Below the pieces are notes generated by a model. The model was given only the letters and a program-made list of their open reading frames with translations, made no database searches and had not been told where the DNA came from. From NCBI GenBank assembly GCA_012840125.1, contig DULZ01000030.1, forward strand, positions 1 to 47,034: a stretch of 47,034 nt of DNA, given 5' to 3'. This document shows, piece by piece, positions 15,817 through 24,976 of this stretch; within the stretch, counting starts at the first letter, position 1; the number at the start of each line of letters is the position of its first letter. This DNA is from Clostridia bacterium. GTDB lineage: Bacteria; Bacillota; DULZ01. The position numbers and the translations under genes were made by a program.

Positions 15817-16563
15817 TCAGTTGGCATATTTGATCACAGGAGCACCGGCAAAACTAAGATCCACGTATTCTAGGTCCGCTCTATTGATCAGGGTCGTTTG
15901 CAGGATTTCCTCCATCAAGGCCGCCTTCTCGTCAATCCGGTTGCTATCCCCAAAGTTGACTTTCACCCCGTCCACGGTATGTAAAAAAATGGTGTCTTGC
16001 TGTGACAAGTCAATTTCCGCCACCAGCTCTCTCAATGCAGGAGGCAGCTTATCCACCAGCGCCAAAGCCTCTCCTAAGAGCTCCGAGGATAGGCGCTGCC
16101 CGGGGCTGAGATCCCCCACCTCCAACCCGGTGATTAAAGGCAAGCTGCTGTCGCTTACCGTAGGTACACTGCGGAGCACATGTTGCTCCCCGTCTATCTG
16201 GTAAAAACCATCGTTAAAAGGAATGACTGCTTTCGGCGTTCGCTCGCTCACGACAATCTGGATCTCCCGCGGCAGCTTGCGCATCAACTGGACTTCTTTG
16301 ACCAGTGGATGCAGCAAGAGATGCTGTTCTGCTTGGTAAAAGTCCACTTTAAAAATGTTAATGCCCAGGGGAATACCGGCAAGTTCCCGCAGCTCCCCGG
16401 CAGGGATGAAGCTGTTTCCCCTGACCGTCACTGCTTCCACGGCCCAAAAGGGAGATTGGATAAAATAAAAAAGGGATAAAGAAACAACTATAATTGCCAG
16501 CAGTGCCCGGAATACGACCAGCCGCCGTTTTCGTACCAGCCGGATCCGCCGTTTACGAGCCAC
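15817..16563 (-). CDS. ftsQ: Cell division protein FtsQ/DivIB
   Basis: The product has a highly basic cytoplasmic tail (ARKRRIRLVRKRR), one membrane segment, a POTRA domain (AVEAVTVRGNSFIPAGELRE, then GINIFKVD) and the beta domain typical of FtsQ. It is part of the FtsQLB division subcomplex with FtsL. I choose the GTG at 16563, which has GGGAGGTGG four bases upstream, giving 248 residues; the GTG at 16590 lacks a ribosome binding site. It follows murA after a terminator-like hairpin. Confidence 0.93.
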   Translation of the reverse strand: MARKRRIRLVRKRRLVVFRALLAIIVVSLSLFYFIQSPFWAVEAVTVRGNSFIPAGELRELAGIPLGINIFKVDFYQAEQHLLLHPLVKEVQLMRKLPREIQIVVSERTPKAVIPFNDGFYQIDGEQHVLRSVPTVSDSSLPLITGLEVGDLSPGQRLSSELLGEALALVDKLPPALRELVAEIDLSQQDTIFLHTVDGVKVNFGDSNRIDEKAALMEEILQTTLINRADLEYVDLSFAGAPVIKYAN

Positions 16564-16649
16564 CCAGCCACCTCCCAGATCCACATCCACCGGAAAATGG
16601 GTTCTTCCGTAATTATAACAGAATACAAAGCCTTGTCCAAGTTTCCCAT

Positions 16650-16676
16650 AAAAAAAGCAGCCACCTAATTAGCCGC
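16650..16676 (-). terminator. Terminator-like hairpin between murA and ftsQ
   Basis: GCGGCUA pairs with UGGCUGC around a 6-base loop, followed by seven T on the minus strand, five bases after the murA stop. It may partly separate the mur genes from ftsQ-sbp-ftsZ. Confidence 0.75.
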
Positions 16677-16681
16677 CGGAT

Positions 16682-17944
16682 TTATGACTTGCCGTTAACC
16701 CTTATAATGCGTGCTCCTAAAGCCGCATACTTGCTCTCCAGGCTTTCATAACCTCGATCCACGTGTTCAATACTCTCAATGATGGTCGCATCTTCCGCCA
16801 CCAAACCTGCCAGGACTAAAGCGGCACCGGCTCTTAGATCAGTGGCTTCCACAAAAGCTCCGCTCAACCTAGGCACGCCCTTGATGATGGCTACCCGGCC
16901 TTCCACTTTGATGTTCGCCCCCATGCGGCGCAATTCATCCACATGCTTGAAGCGGTTATCAAAAATGCTCTCAGCCACCACACTGGTACCTTCCGCCACC
17001 GTCATCAAGGCCATAATCTGGGGCTGCATATCAGTAGGAAAACCCGGGTAAGGCAGGGTGCGGCAGTCCGCCGCTTTTAACCGGCCGGGGGCCTTCACGC
17101 GGATGCTGCTGCCGCTGGTTTCCCAGACGTGGACGCCCATTTCTTTTAACTTAGCCACTACCGGTTCCACATGCTCAACGATGACATTCGTAATATGTAC
17201 GTCTCCCCTGGTTATCGCCGCCGCCACCATGTGTGTCCCGGCTTCAATCCGGTCCGGGATAATGGTGTGCTCCGCTGAGCCCAGCTCGGTCACGCCTTCT
17301 ATCTTAATGGTATCCAAGCCCGCTCCCTTGATGCGAGCTCCCATGGCGTTGAGGCAGTTCTGCAGGTCAACGATTTCCGGCTCTCGTGCCGCATTCCGGA
17401 TCACCGTATTCCCTTTGGCCAGCACCGCCGCCATCATGATGTTTTCCGTGGCCCCCACACTGGGGAAATCCAGGTGTATCTCCGCCCCGTGCAAGTTGGG
17501 AGCCTCCAATTCGATAAAGCCGTATTTCTCCGTCACCGTCGCTCCCATGGCACGAAAGCCTTTCAAATGCAGGTCCATGGGCCTGGAACCGATGGCACAG
17601 CCGCCGGGATAAGCCACTTTCACTTTGCGAAAACGGCTGAGCAAGGGGCCCACAATTAAGTTTGATGCCCTTAACTGCCGCATCAGTGCTTCGGAAACTT
17701 CCTTCGGTTCCACCTGCTCTCCTTTAATGTTGAGGGTGCTGCCGGACCAGTTAACCACAGCTCCAAGATGGGTTAGGATCTTCGCCATCATGGTGACATC
17801 CCTGATTTTAGGCACTTGAAACAGGGTCACTTCCCCGTGGGTTAATAAGCAGGCCGCCATGATCGGCAGGATGGCGTTCTTAGCGCCGCTGACTTTAATG
17901 TCTCCGACTAACCGGTTACCTCCCATCACAATAAACTTTTCCAA
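16682..17944 (-). CDS. murA: UDP-N-acetylglucosamine 1-carboxyvinyltransferase
   Basis: The 420-residue protein has the EPSP-synthase fold with GGNRLVGDIKVSGAKNAILP at the N-terminus and the active-site loop YPGGCAIGSRPMDLHLKG, whose Cys is the fosfomycin target. It transfers enolpyruvate from PEP to UDP-GlcNAc, the first committed peptidoglycan step. The start is a TTG at 17944 with GGGGGTGAAG upstream. Placement between murB and ftsQ is common in this group. Confidence 0.97.
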   Translation of the reverse strand: MEKFIVMGGNRLVGDIKVSGAKNAILPIMAACLLTHGEVTLFQVPKIRDVTMMAKILTHLGAVVNWSGSTLNIKGEQVEPKEVSEALMRQLRASNLIVGPLLSRFRKVKVAYPGGCAIGSRPMDLHLKGFRAMGATVTEKYGFIELEAPNLHGAEIHLDFPSVGATENIMMAAVLAKGNTVIRNAAREPEIVDLQNCLNAMGARIKGAGLDTIKIEGVTELGSAEHTIIPDRIEAGTHMVAAAITRGDVHITNVIVEHVEPVVAKLKEMGVHVWETSGSSIRVKAPGRLKAADCRTLPYPGFPTDMQPQIMALMTVAEGTSVVAESIFDNRFKHVDELRRMGANIKVEGRVAIIKGVPRLSGAFVEATDLRAGAALVLAGLVAEDATIIESIEHVDRGYESLESKYAALGARIIRVNGKS

Positions 17945-17962
17945 GGATCTTCACCCCCGGTT

Positions 17963-18877
17963 TTAACGGTCCACTCCCAGAAATTGAATCTCAGTTTTCA
18001 GTTCTATGCCAAACTGTTTCATTACTTTTTCCTGCATGACTTCGATGAGCTGCAGCACATCTTTGGCTGTGGCTCCTCCTGTATTGATAATGAAATTGGC
18101 GTGCTTTTCCGACACCCGGGCTCCCCCGATGGTTAGACCCTTGACACCGGCCTGTTCCAATAAATAACCGGCCGCCTGCTCCGGGGGATTAACAAAGACA
18201 CTGCCGGCGCTGGGCCAATTCAAGGGTTGTTTAGTGCGGCGAAATTCTATGTACCGGTCCATTCTGGCCCGGATCTCTTCCCGGTTACCGGGCGATAAAG
18301 CAAAATGAACTCTTGTCACCAAGAGCGAACTGTTCTTCAACATGCTGTGACGATACCCCAGGTTCAAGGCATAGGCAGGCAAGAGCCTTAGGGAAAGATC
18401 GGGGCTGACGGTTTCCACCTGCGTCACCACTTGTGACATGGTCTGCCCATGGGCGCCGGCATTCATGACCACCCCGCCGCCGGCGGTGCCCGGGATACCG
18501 ATCATAAACTCCAAACCTGTCAACCCGTGCTCCAAGGCAATCCTGGCTAAACGGGGCATGAGGGCACCGGCTTCCGCCACCACCCGGTCTCCTTTCACTT
18601 CCACCCGGGTTAAACTCCCCCCCAATTTCATCACCAACCCGGGAATGCCCCCGTCCCGGACCAGGATATTAGAACCGTTGCCCAGCAGGGTCACAGGCAC
18701 ATCTTTTTGCCCGGCAAACTCCAGTAACCTGGGTATCTCCTCCACGGCAGCCGGAAACACCAATAAATCAGCCGGTCCACCGATGCGCAAGGTGGTATGG
18801 TTTTTTAACGGTTCATTCACCAGGACCCGGCCGCCGGTGATGTTCCCCAGTTCTTTGGCCAACAACTCCAAATTCAT
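17963..18877 (-). CDS. murB: UDP-N-acetylenolpyruvoylglucosamine reductase
   Basis: The 304-residue FAD protein has TTLRIGGPADLLVFP and GNGSNILVRDGGIPG in the FAD domain, FMIGIPGTAGGGVVMNAGAH, and the catalytic-serine region WPSAGSVFVNPP. It reduces the MurA product with NADPH. The ATG at 18877 fits the family length; an upstream extension to 18952 would run into murC. The ribosome binding site is weak, so coupling to murC, 25 bases upstream, is plausible. Confidence 0.95.
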   Translation of the reverse strand: MNLELLAKELGNITGGRVLVNEPLKNHTTLRIGGPADLLVFPAAVEEIPRLLEFAGQKDVPVTLLGNGSNILVRDGGIPGLVMKLGGSLTRVEVKGDRVVAEAGALMPRLARIALEHGLTGLEFMIGIPGTAGGGVVMNAGAHGQTMSQVVTQVETVSPDLSLRLLPAYALNLGYRHSMLKNSSLLVTRVHFALSPGNREEIRARMDRYIEFRRTKQPLNWPSAGSVFVNPPEQAAGYLLEQAGVKGLTIGGARVSEKHANFIINTGGATAKDVLQLIEVMQEKVMKQFGIELKTEIQFLGVDR

Positions 18878-18902
18878 CTCGGCACCTACTTCCAACGGTT
18901 TC

Positions 18903-20273
18903 TCATAAATGCGCCAGCAATTGCCGCCCGGTCTGCCAGATATCACCGGCACCCAAGGTGAGCACCAGGTCTCCTTTTTGTAAGTGCCGCAGTAGAAAAT
19001 TGATAATCTCTTCCTGCCCGGGGCAATAGGTCACCTTGACCCCGTTGGCACGCAGCGCATCTATGATTAACTGGGCGGAAACGCCGGGAATAGGACTCTC
19101 CCCGGCAGCATAAATATCACTAACGATCACCTGATCTGCTTCATCAAAAGCTTTCCCAAATGCTTGATACAGCTGTTTGGTCCGGGTAAACCGGTGGGGC
19201 TGGAACACGGCCCACAAGGTTTTCGGCTGTAGTTGACGGGCCGCCGCCAGGGTGGCCATGATCTCCGTCGGGTGATGGGCGTAGTCATCCACCACTTTCA
19301 CACCACCGGCCGTACCCAGCAGTTGAAATCTTCTTTTGGCCCCTTGAAAGACAGCTAAAGCCCCCGCCGCTTGGTCAAAGGTCAACCCTAATTCCAAGCA
19401 CGCGGCCACCGCTCCTAAAGCATTTAAAACATTATGCCTGCCCGGCACCGTGAGTTCCAGACTGCCTAAATATGTACCTTTATACTCCACCACGGCTCTG
19501 GAATGGGAGGCAGTCAACTCCACCTCCACCGCCCGGAATTGGGCCCCGGGATGAGAACCGTATGTAATGACTTGCCGATGCCGTTGGGCCAGGGATTGGG
19601 TCACAGGGCAATCGGTGCACACCGCGGAAAACCCTCCGGCCGGCACCAATCCCAAGAACTCATCGAAGGCCTGCACCATTTTGTCAAAAGAACCATAATG
19701 GTCCAAGTGGTCGTCTTCCACATTGGTCACCAGCACGGCATAGGGATGGAGTTTGAGAAAAGATCCATCACTTTCATCTGCTTCCGCTACCAGGTAATTA
19801 CCGCGACCAAGTTTGGCATTGACACCCAGGTTGTTGACCTCGCCGCCCACGACAATGGTCGGGTCCCACCCGTTCTTCTCGAGACACCAGGCTATCATGG
19901 AAGAAGTCGTGGTCTTTCCGTGGGAACCCGCCACCGCGATGGCCTGCTGCTCCCGCATAAACTCGGCCAGGAGCTCGGCCCGCATCAGCACCGGAATACC
20001 CAGTGACTTGGCCTTTTGCAGTTCCGGATTGTGTTCTTTAATGGCGGAAGATATAACCACACGGTCCACGGCCGGCGATAAATGTTCGGGCCGGTGACCT
20101 TCATGGATAGTGGCTCCTAAACGCACCAGCAATTCGGTGGTTTGGGATTTGGCCAGGTCACTGCCGCTCACCGGATAGCCCTTTTCCAAAAGAATTTTGG
20201 CGAGGCCGCTCATCCCTACTCCGCCAATGCCGATAAAATGCGTCCACTCCTTCTGCTTTTTCGCCTCGGCCAC
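18903..20273 (-). CDS. murC: UDP-N-acetylmuramate-L-alanine ligase
   Basis: The 456-residue Mur ligase has the N-terminal FIGIGGVGMSGLAKILLEKG, the ATP loop AGSHGKTTTSSMIAW near residue 115, EADESDGSFLKLHP and the C-terminal VVDDYAHHPTEI. It adds L-Ala to UDP-MurNAc in the cytoplasm. The start is GTG with AAAGGAG eight bases upstream. Confidence 0.97.
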   Translation of the reverse strand: MAEAKKQKEWTHFIGIGGVGMSGLAKILLEKGYPVSGSDLAKSQTTELLVRLGATIHEGHRPEHLSPAVDRVVISSAIKEHNPELQKAKSLGIPVLMRAELLAEFMREQQAIAVAGSHGKTTTSSMIAWCLEKNGWDPTIVVGGEVNNLGVNAKLGRGNYLVAEADESDGSFLKLHPYAVLVTNVEDDHLDHYGSFDKMVQAFDEFLGLVPAGGFSAVCTDCPVTQSLAQRHRQVITYGSHPGAQFRAVEVELTASHSRAVVEYKGTYLGSLELTVPGRHNVLNALGAVAACLELGLTFDQAAGALAVFQGAKRRFQLLGTAGGVKVVDDYAHHPTEIMATLAAARQLQPKTLWAVFQPHRFTRTKQLYQAFGKAFDEADQVIVSDIYAAGESPIPGVSAQLIIDALRANGVKVTYCPGQEEIINFLLRHLQKGDLVLTLGAGDIWQTGRQLLAHL

Positions 20274-20370
20274 TCTCTCAACTCCTTTCTCCCCACCTTA
20301 CATGAGCATCTTATGCAGGGCATGAAATTTTGGTTACCGGGGGTTGTCCAATCCGGGGAAAAGAGAAAAG

Positions 20371-21498
20371 CTATATTCGCCTGGTTTTCCCAGTTAGAGC
20401 AAAAACCTGTTCGATAATGCGGTCAACGGCATCAGGTTTACCCAGGGCCCTGGCGCCCCGGGCCATCCTTGCTAATCGCTCAGGGTGGTCCGCCAGGGCA
20501 ATAATGTGCTCCGCCAGCACCGGCCCGGACAAGTCCTTTTCTTTGACCAGGATGGCGCCTCCGCTTTCCACTACCGCTTTGGCATTATACTCCTGGTGGT
20601 TTTCCGAAGCAAAGGGATATGGTATTAGAATACCGGGTAATCCTTTCGCTGTAACCTCCGCCAGGAAACTGGCACCGGCCCGGCCGATGACCAGATCCGC
20701 CACGCTAAGAGCCTGTTCCATTTGGTAAACGTAGGGCATGATGGTAATATTTCCAAAATGTGTCAAGTCTATCCCCCTGGCGGCCAGTTCTTGCAGGTAC
20801 CCTTCATAGCCTGCCTGTCCCGTGATATGGAGCCAGTGGATATCCCGCCGCTCTTTGAGCCGGTCATACACATCCAGCATGGCCAGGTTAATGCTCTTGG
20901 CACCCTGGCTGCCGCCCACCACCAGCACCCGGAAGCCTTCTTTTAAACCCAGCCCCCGCAGTCCTTCTTCCCTGGTGGTCTCCAGAATTTGCCGGCGAAT
21001 GGGAAGACCGGTCTCTACGATTCTACTCCCGGCAGGAAAATACTGAGCGGATTGGGGGAAGGTAATGCAAACCCGCCCGGCTACCCTGGCGAGCCACCGG
21101 TTGGTCAGACCCGGATAGGCGTTTTGCTCATGGATCATGGTGGGAATACCGAGATGGGCCCCGGCCAGTACCACCGGGCCGCAGACGTAGCCTCCCGTCC
21201 CCAACACCAGATCCGGTTTCAATCGCTGGAGCAGTCCACGGGCTTGCAGGTAACCTTTCCCGGTGGTCAGTAACGCTTTGACCGTCGCCGGCGAAATCCG
21301 CCTCGCCAGGCCCGCTGCTGCCACCGTGTAGAAGGGCCACCCCTCCTTGGGCACCAGTTCTTTTTCTAAACCGCGGGAAGTACCGACGTAATAGATCTTT
21401 GCTCCCGGTGCCACTTCCAGGAGACGTCGACCGACGGCAACGGCGGGATAAATGTGGCCGCCGGTGCCGCCGCCTGTTAAGACCACCTTTAAACCCAT
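20371..21498 (-). CDS. murG: Undecaprenyl-PP-MurNAc-pentapeptide GlcNAc transferase
   Basis: The 375-residue GT-B glycosyltransferase has VVLTGGGTGGHIYPAVAVG at the N-terminus and the second G-loop LVVGGSQGAKSIN. It converts lipid I to lipid II at the inner membrane face. The ATG at 21498 with GAGGTAG upstream is used; the longer frame would run into ftsW. The 97 bases between murG and murC hold no feature I recognise. Confidence 0.96.
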   Translation of the reverse strand: MGLKVVLTGGGTGGHIYPAVAVGRRLLEVAPGAKIYYVGTSRGLEKELVPKEGWPFYTVAAAGLARRISPATVKALLTTGKGYLQARGLLQRLKPDLVLGTGGYVCGPVVLAGAHLGIPTMIHEQNAYPGLTNRWLARVAGRVCITFPQSAQYFPAGSRIVETGLPIRRQILETTREEGLRGLGLKEGFRVLVVGGSQGAKSINLAMLDVYDRLKERRDIHWLHITGQAGYEGYLQELAARGIDLTHFGNITIMPYVYQMEQALSVADLVIGRAGASFLAEVTAKGLPGILIPYPFASENHQEYNAKAVVESGGAILVKEKDLSGPVLAEHIIALADHPERLARMARGARALGKPDAVDRIIEQVFALTGKTRRI

Positions 21499-21523
21499 AA
21501 AAGCTACCTCTTTCTCTTTTAGC

Positions 21524-22648
21524 CTACAAATCGGCATGCCGTGAAACATTGAGCAGGATGCCGACGCCGATTAAAGTGAACAACAAGGATGAACCGCCGT
21601 AACTAATCAACGGCAGCGTAATACCGGTAACCGGCAGGGAACCGGTCACTACTCCCAGGTTGATAATGGCCTGAAAAATGACCAATGAGGTAATGCCTAC
21701 CGCCACCAGGCTGCCAAAGCTGTCCCTGGTGCTGAGGGCAATCTTATACCCCCGCCAGGCAAAACCAAAAAACAAAAGAAGCACCGTGAAAGCACCGAAA
21801 AAGCCCAGTTCCTCACCGATGATAGCATAAATAAAATCCGTATGCCGTTCCGGCAAATAAAAAAGTTTTTGTTTGCCGGCCCCCAGTCCCAGTCCGAACA
21901 GCCCGCCGCTGCCCAGCGCCAAGAGGGACTGGATGGTCTGGAAACCGTCTCCCAAAGGATCCGCCCAGGGGTCTAAGAAAGCCAGGAACCGCTTCATGCG
22001 ATATGGCTCCAAATAGATGGCCAGCGCCACGGCCGCCACACCGGCCACCGCCAGTAAACCCAAGTGCAGCAGTCTCGCCCCGGCCGCAAAGAGCACGATA
22101 AAAGTGGTCCCGGCCAGGGTTACGGTGGTACCCAAATCCGGCTGCAGCATGATCAAACCGCAGAGCAGCGCCATTACCAACAGGGAAGGCATGAGCCCTT
22201 TGCCGAAAGACTGGATCCTCAAAGGGTTGCGGCTGTGATTCCGCGCCAGGTAGAGCACCATGGCAATTTTCGCTAATTCTGCCGGTTGAAAGCTGATAGA
22301 ACCGAATCCCAAGGACCTGGTGGCACCTTTGCTTTCCAATCCAATCAAGGGCACCAGAGCCAGCAAAATGATGCTCCCAAGCAGGAACCAGTCCACATAA
22401 CCGCGGTAATGAAAATAATCAATATTCATGACGATCACCATCGCCACCAGGCCCAGTAAAGCCCACAACAGCTGCCTTTTCAAATAATAGAAAGGATCAC
22501 CGATGGTCTGGCCCGCTGCCACGGCACTGGAACTGAACACCATGATAATCCCGATCGAGAGCAAGGCAAGAACGATGGCAAATAGGACAAAATCGGGAGC
22601 TCCCCTTTTCACGCTTTTCTCCCCCACTTCTCTACCACCCGGCGGCAT
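21524..22648 (-). CDS. ftsW: Lipid II flippase/glycosyltransferase FtsW (SEDS family)
   Basis: The 374-residue protein has about ten membrane segments and SEDS motifs: GGLFGLGLGAGKQKLFYLPERHTDF split across a loop, ISFQPAELAKIAMVLYLA, and VTGITLPLISYGGSSLLF. It polymerises septal peptidoglycan with the partner PBP. In spore formers this position can also be the spoVE paralogue; only one SEDS gene is present here. The ATG abuts the murD stop codon. Confidence 0.93.
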   Translation of the reverse strand: MPPGGREVGEKSVKRGAPDFVLFAIVLALLSIGIIMVFSSSAVAAGQTIGDPFYYLKRQLLWALLGLVAMVIVMNIDYFHYRGYVDWFLLGSIILLALVPLIGLESKGATRSLGFGSISFQPAELAKIAMVLYLARNHSRNPLRIQSFGKGLMPSLLVMALLCGLIMLQPDLGTTVTLAGTTFIVLFAAGARLLHLGLLAVAGVAAVALAIYLEPYRMKRFLAFLDPWADPLGDGFQTIQSLLALGSGGLFGLGLGAGKQKLFYLPERHTDFIYAIIGEELGFFGAFTVLLLFFGFAWRGYKIALSTRDSFGSLVAVGITSLVIFQAIINLGVVTGSLPVTGITLPLISYGGSSLLFTLIGVGILLNVSRHADL

Positions 22649-24007
22649 CTAAGCCAAGCGTAGTACCAATTCCTTGAATACCTCTCCCCGGTGCTCAAAG
22701 TTCCGGAAAAAGTCAAAACTGGCACAGGCCGGAGACAGCAATACTATATCGCCCGGGCGAGCCAGGGCGGCCGCCGTTTTCACTCCTTCTTCCAGGCTGT
22801 TGACGATCCTGGCCCTGTCAAAGCCCACCTTTTCCACAGCCTCCTTGATTTCCCGGGCCGTTTCCCCAACCAGGATTAACTCCCGCACCTTTTCCTTGAT
22901 CTTCAGCGCCAGCCCGCTAAAATCCGTACCGCCTTTCCTGCTGCCGCCGGCAATCAACACAATCGGTTTATCGAAGGCCAGCAGCGCTTTTACCGCTGCC
23001 TCCGGATTGGTGCCCTTGGAATCGTTGATATACTCCACTCCATTGATCACCGCCACCCTTTCCAAACGATGAGGCACCCCCGGAAAAGAACGGAGGGTCT
23101 GAGCCATCTGCTCCCCGGATAATCCCATCACCCAGCCGGCTGCCACGGCCGCCAGGGCATTCTCCAAGTTATGAGCACCCGGGATGGTTAATTCGGCTGC
23201 GGCACAGACCGCTTCTTCGCGGCCCTGCGCTCTGATATATATTTTTCCATCCTTGACAAAAACTCCCTCTTCTAGCTTATGCAGCCGGCTGAAGAATATA
23301 ACTTGTCCCCGGGTAAGCCCGGCCAGTTCCTGCACCAGCGGGTCATCGTAATTGAGTACTGTATAATCCCCGGCTTCCTGTCTTTGGAAAACCCTGGCTT
23401 TCACCCGCCGGTACTCGTCCATGGTGCCGTGCCGTTCCAGGTGGTCCGGGGTGATGTTGGTGATGAGAGCCACTTTGGGACGAAACGCATCCACCCATTC
23501 CAACTGGAAACTGCTTACTTCCACCACAAATAGATGTTCCGGCAGCTTGTACAGGACCTCCCCGATGAAAGGAACCCCGATGTTGCCGGCCACGGAGACG
23601 GCATAACCGGCATCCTTAAAGAGCTGCCCCGTCAAAGCAGTGGTGGTGGTTTTACCGTTGGTGCCGGTGATGGCGATGACCGGCCCCTTAGCGAACCGGT
23701 AAGCTAATTCTATTTCACTCAAAACGGGAATCCCGTGGCGGACTGCTTCCTTGAGGGGCTCGGCCCAGTTGGGTACCCCGGGACTGGTAACCACGAAATC
23801 GAACTCTCCCGGTAAAACCGCCGGGCATTCACCGGTCACAATGTGCACCGGCCACCCCGCCAGTTCCCGGCAAGCACCGGCCAAGTCCGAGGGGCTTTTG
23901 GTATCATTAACGGTGACTTCTGCCCCGCCAGCCGCCAGGGCCTTGGCGGCAGCCACCCCGCTTTTACCCATCCCAATCACCAGTACCTTTCGATCCCTTA
24001 CCTCCAT
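22649..24007 (-). CDS. murD: UDP-N-acetylmuramoylalanine-D-glutamate ligase
   Basis: The 452-residue Mur ligase has VLVIGMGKSGVAAAKAL at the N-terminus, the ATP loop AITGTNGKTTTTALTGQL near residue 118, ITPDHLERHGTMDEY and NDSKGTNPEAAVKAL. It adds D-Glu in the cytoplasm. The ATG at 24007 has GGAGGTAGCGGAG upstream. Confidence 0.97.
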   Translation of the reverse strand: MEVRDRKVLVIGMGKSGVAAAKALAAGGAEVTVNDTKSPSDLAGACRELAGWPVHIVTGECPAVLPGEFDFVVTSPGVPNWAEPLKEAVRHGIPVLSEIELAYRFAKGPVIAITGTNGKTTTTALTGQLFKDAGYAVSVAGNIGVPFIGEVLYKLPEHLFVVEVSSFQLEWVDAFRPKVALITNITPDHLERHGTMDEYRRVKARVFQRQEAGDYTVLNYDDPLVQELAGLTRGQVIFFSRLHKLEEGVFVKDGKIYIRAQGREEAVCAAAELTIPGAHNLENALAAVAAGWVMGLSGEQMAQTLRSFPGVPHRLERVAVINGVEYINDSKGTNPEAAVKALLAFDKPIVLIAGGSRKGGTDFSGLALKIKEKVRELILVGETAREIKEAVEKVGFDRARIVNSLEEGVKTAAALARPGDIVLLSPACASFDFFRNFEHRGEVFKELVLRLA

Positions 24008-24019
24008 CTCCGCTACCTC

Positions 24020-24976
24020 CTATCCGGCCAGCAGGAAAACCCCCACGGCGGCCACGGCCAAAAGGCTTCCTACCAGCCAAAACACAGCCACCACTTTAGT
24101 TTCATGCCAACCGGACAATTCGAAATGATGATGCAAAGGGCTCATCCGGAAAACCCGGCGCCCGGTAAAACGGAAGGATAAAACCTGAATAATGACTGAC
24201 AGGGCTTCCGCCACAAAAATACCACCGATGATAAACAGCAGCAGTTCCGTACCGGTCAAAATGGCCAGCATGCCGAGGGCACCGCCTAAAGCCAGGGACC
24301 CGGTATCCCCCATGAACACTTTTGCCGGGTACCGGTTGTAGACCAAGAAACCCAAACAACCACCCGCCAGGGCCAGGGAAAACACCGTCAAACCGTCATG
24401 CCCCGCAAACCAGCTGATCACGGCATAACCAAGGGCGGCAAACAACATAGTACCGGCGGCCAGGCCATCTAAACCGTCAGTCAAATTGACGGTATTCGTT
24501 GTAGCCACCAGCACCAGCAGCCCAAAAAAGGGATAAAACCAGCCTAAATCGATACTGTAACTGAACAGGGAAACAGCGGTCCCCCTGGGGGTGAGCATCA
24601 TGGCCAGCATGCTCAGCACCAGCCCCAGGGCTATTTCACCGGACAGCTTGTGCCTGGCCTTCAGCCCTAGAGAACGCCGCATGACCACCTTGATAAAATC
24701 ATCGGCAAAGCCGACTAACCCGTACCCTACCAAAGCCACCAGGGCCAGGCTAACCTCGACACTGTCCCGGCCGAAATAGTAGCTGACCAGGGTGATGGGA
24801 ATGATAAAAATTAGGCCTCCCATGGTCGGCGTGCCGGCTTTCCGTAAATGGGTCTTGGGGCCGTCACTGCGCACCGTCTGCCCGAATTTTAAAACTCTCA
24901 GTAAAGGTATCAAGACCGGCCCCAGGAGCACCGCCAAACCTGTTGTGCCGATGAAAGTCCACAATGCTGTTTTCAA
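24020..24976 (-). CDS. mraY: Phospho-MurNAc-pentapeptide transferase
   Basis: The 318-residue membrane enzyme has ten membrane segments and the catalytic motifs GFADDFIKVV, NTVNLTDGLDGLAAG and VFMGDTGSLALGG. It makes lipid I from UDP-MurNAc-pentapeptide and undecaprenyl phosphate. The start is a TTG at 24976 that overlaps the murF stop and has GGAGG nine bases upstream, indicating coupled translation. Confidence 0.96.
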   Translation of the reverse strand: MKTALWTFIGTTGLAVLLGPVLIPLLRVLKFGQTVRSDGPKTHLRKAGTPTMGGLIFIIPITLVSYYFGRDSVEVSLALVALVGYGLVGFADDFIKVVMRRSLGLKARHKLSGEIALGLVLSMLAMMLTPRGTAVSLFSYSIDLGWFYPFFGLLVLVATTNTVNLTDGLDGLAAGTMLFAALGYAVISWFAGHDGLTVFSLALAGGCLGFLVYNRYPAKVFMGDTGSLALGGALGMLAILTGTELLLFIIGGIFVAEALSVIIQVLSFRFTGRRVFRMSPLHHHFELSGWHETKVVAVFWLVGSLLAVAAVGVFLLAG

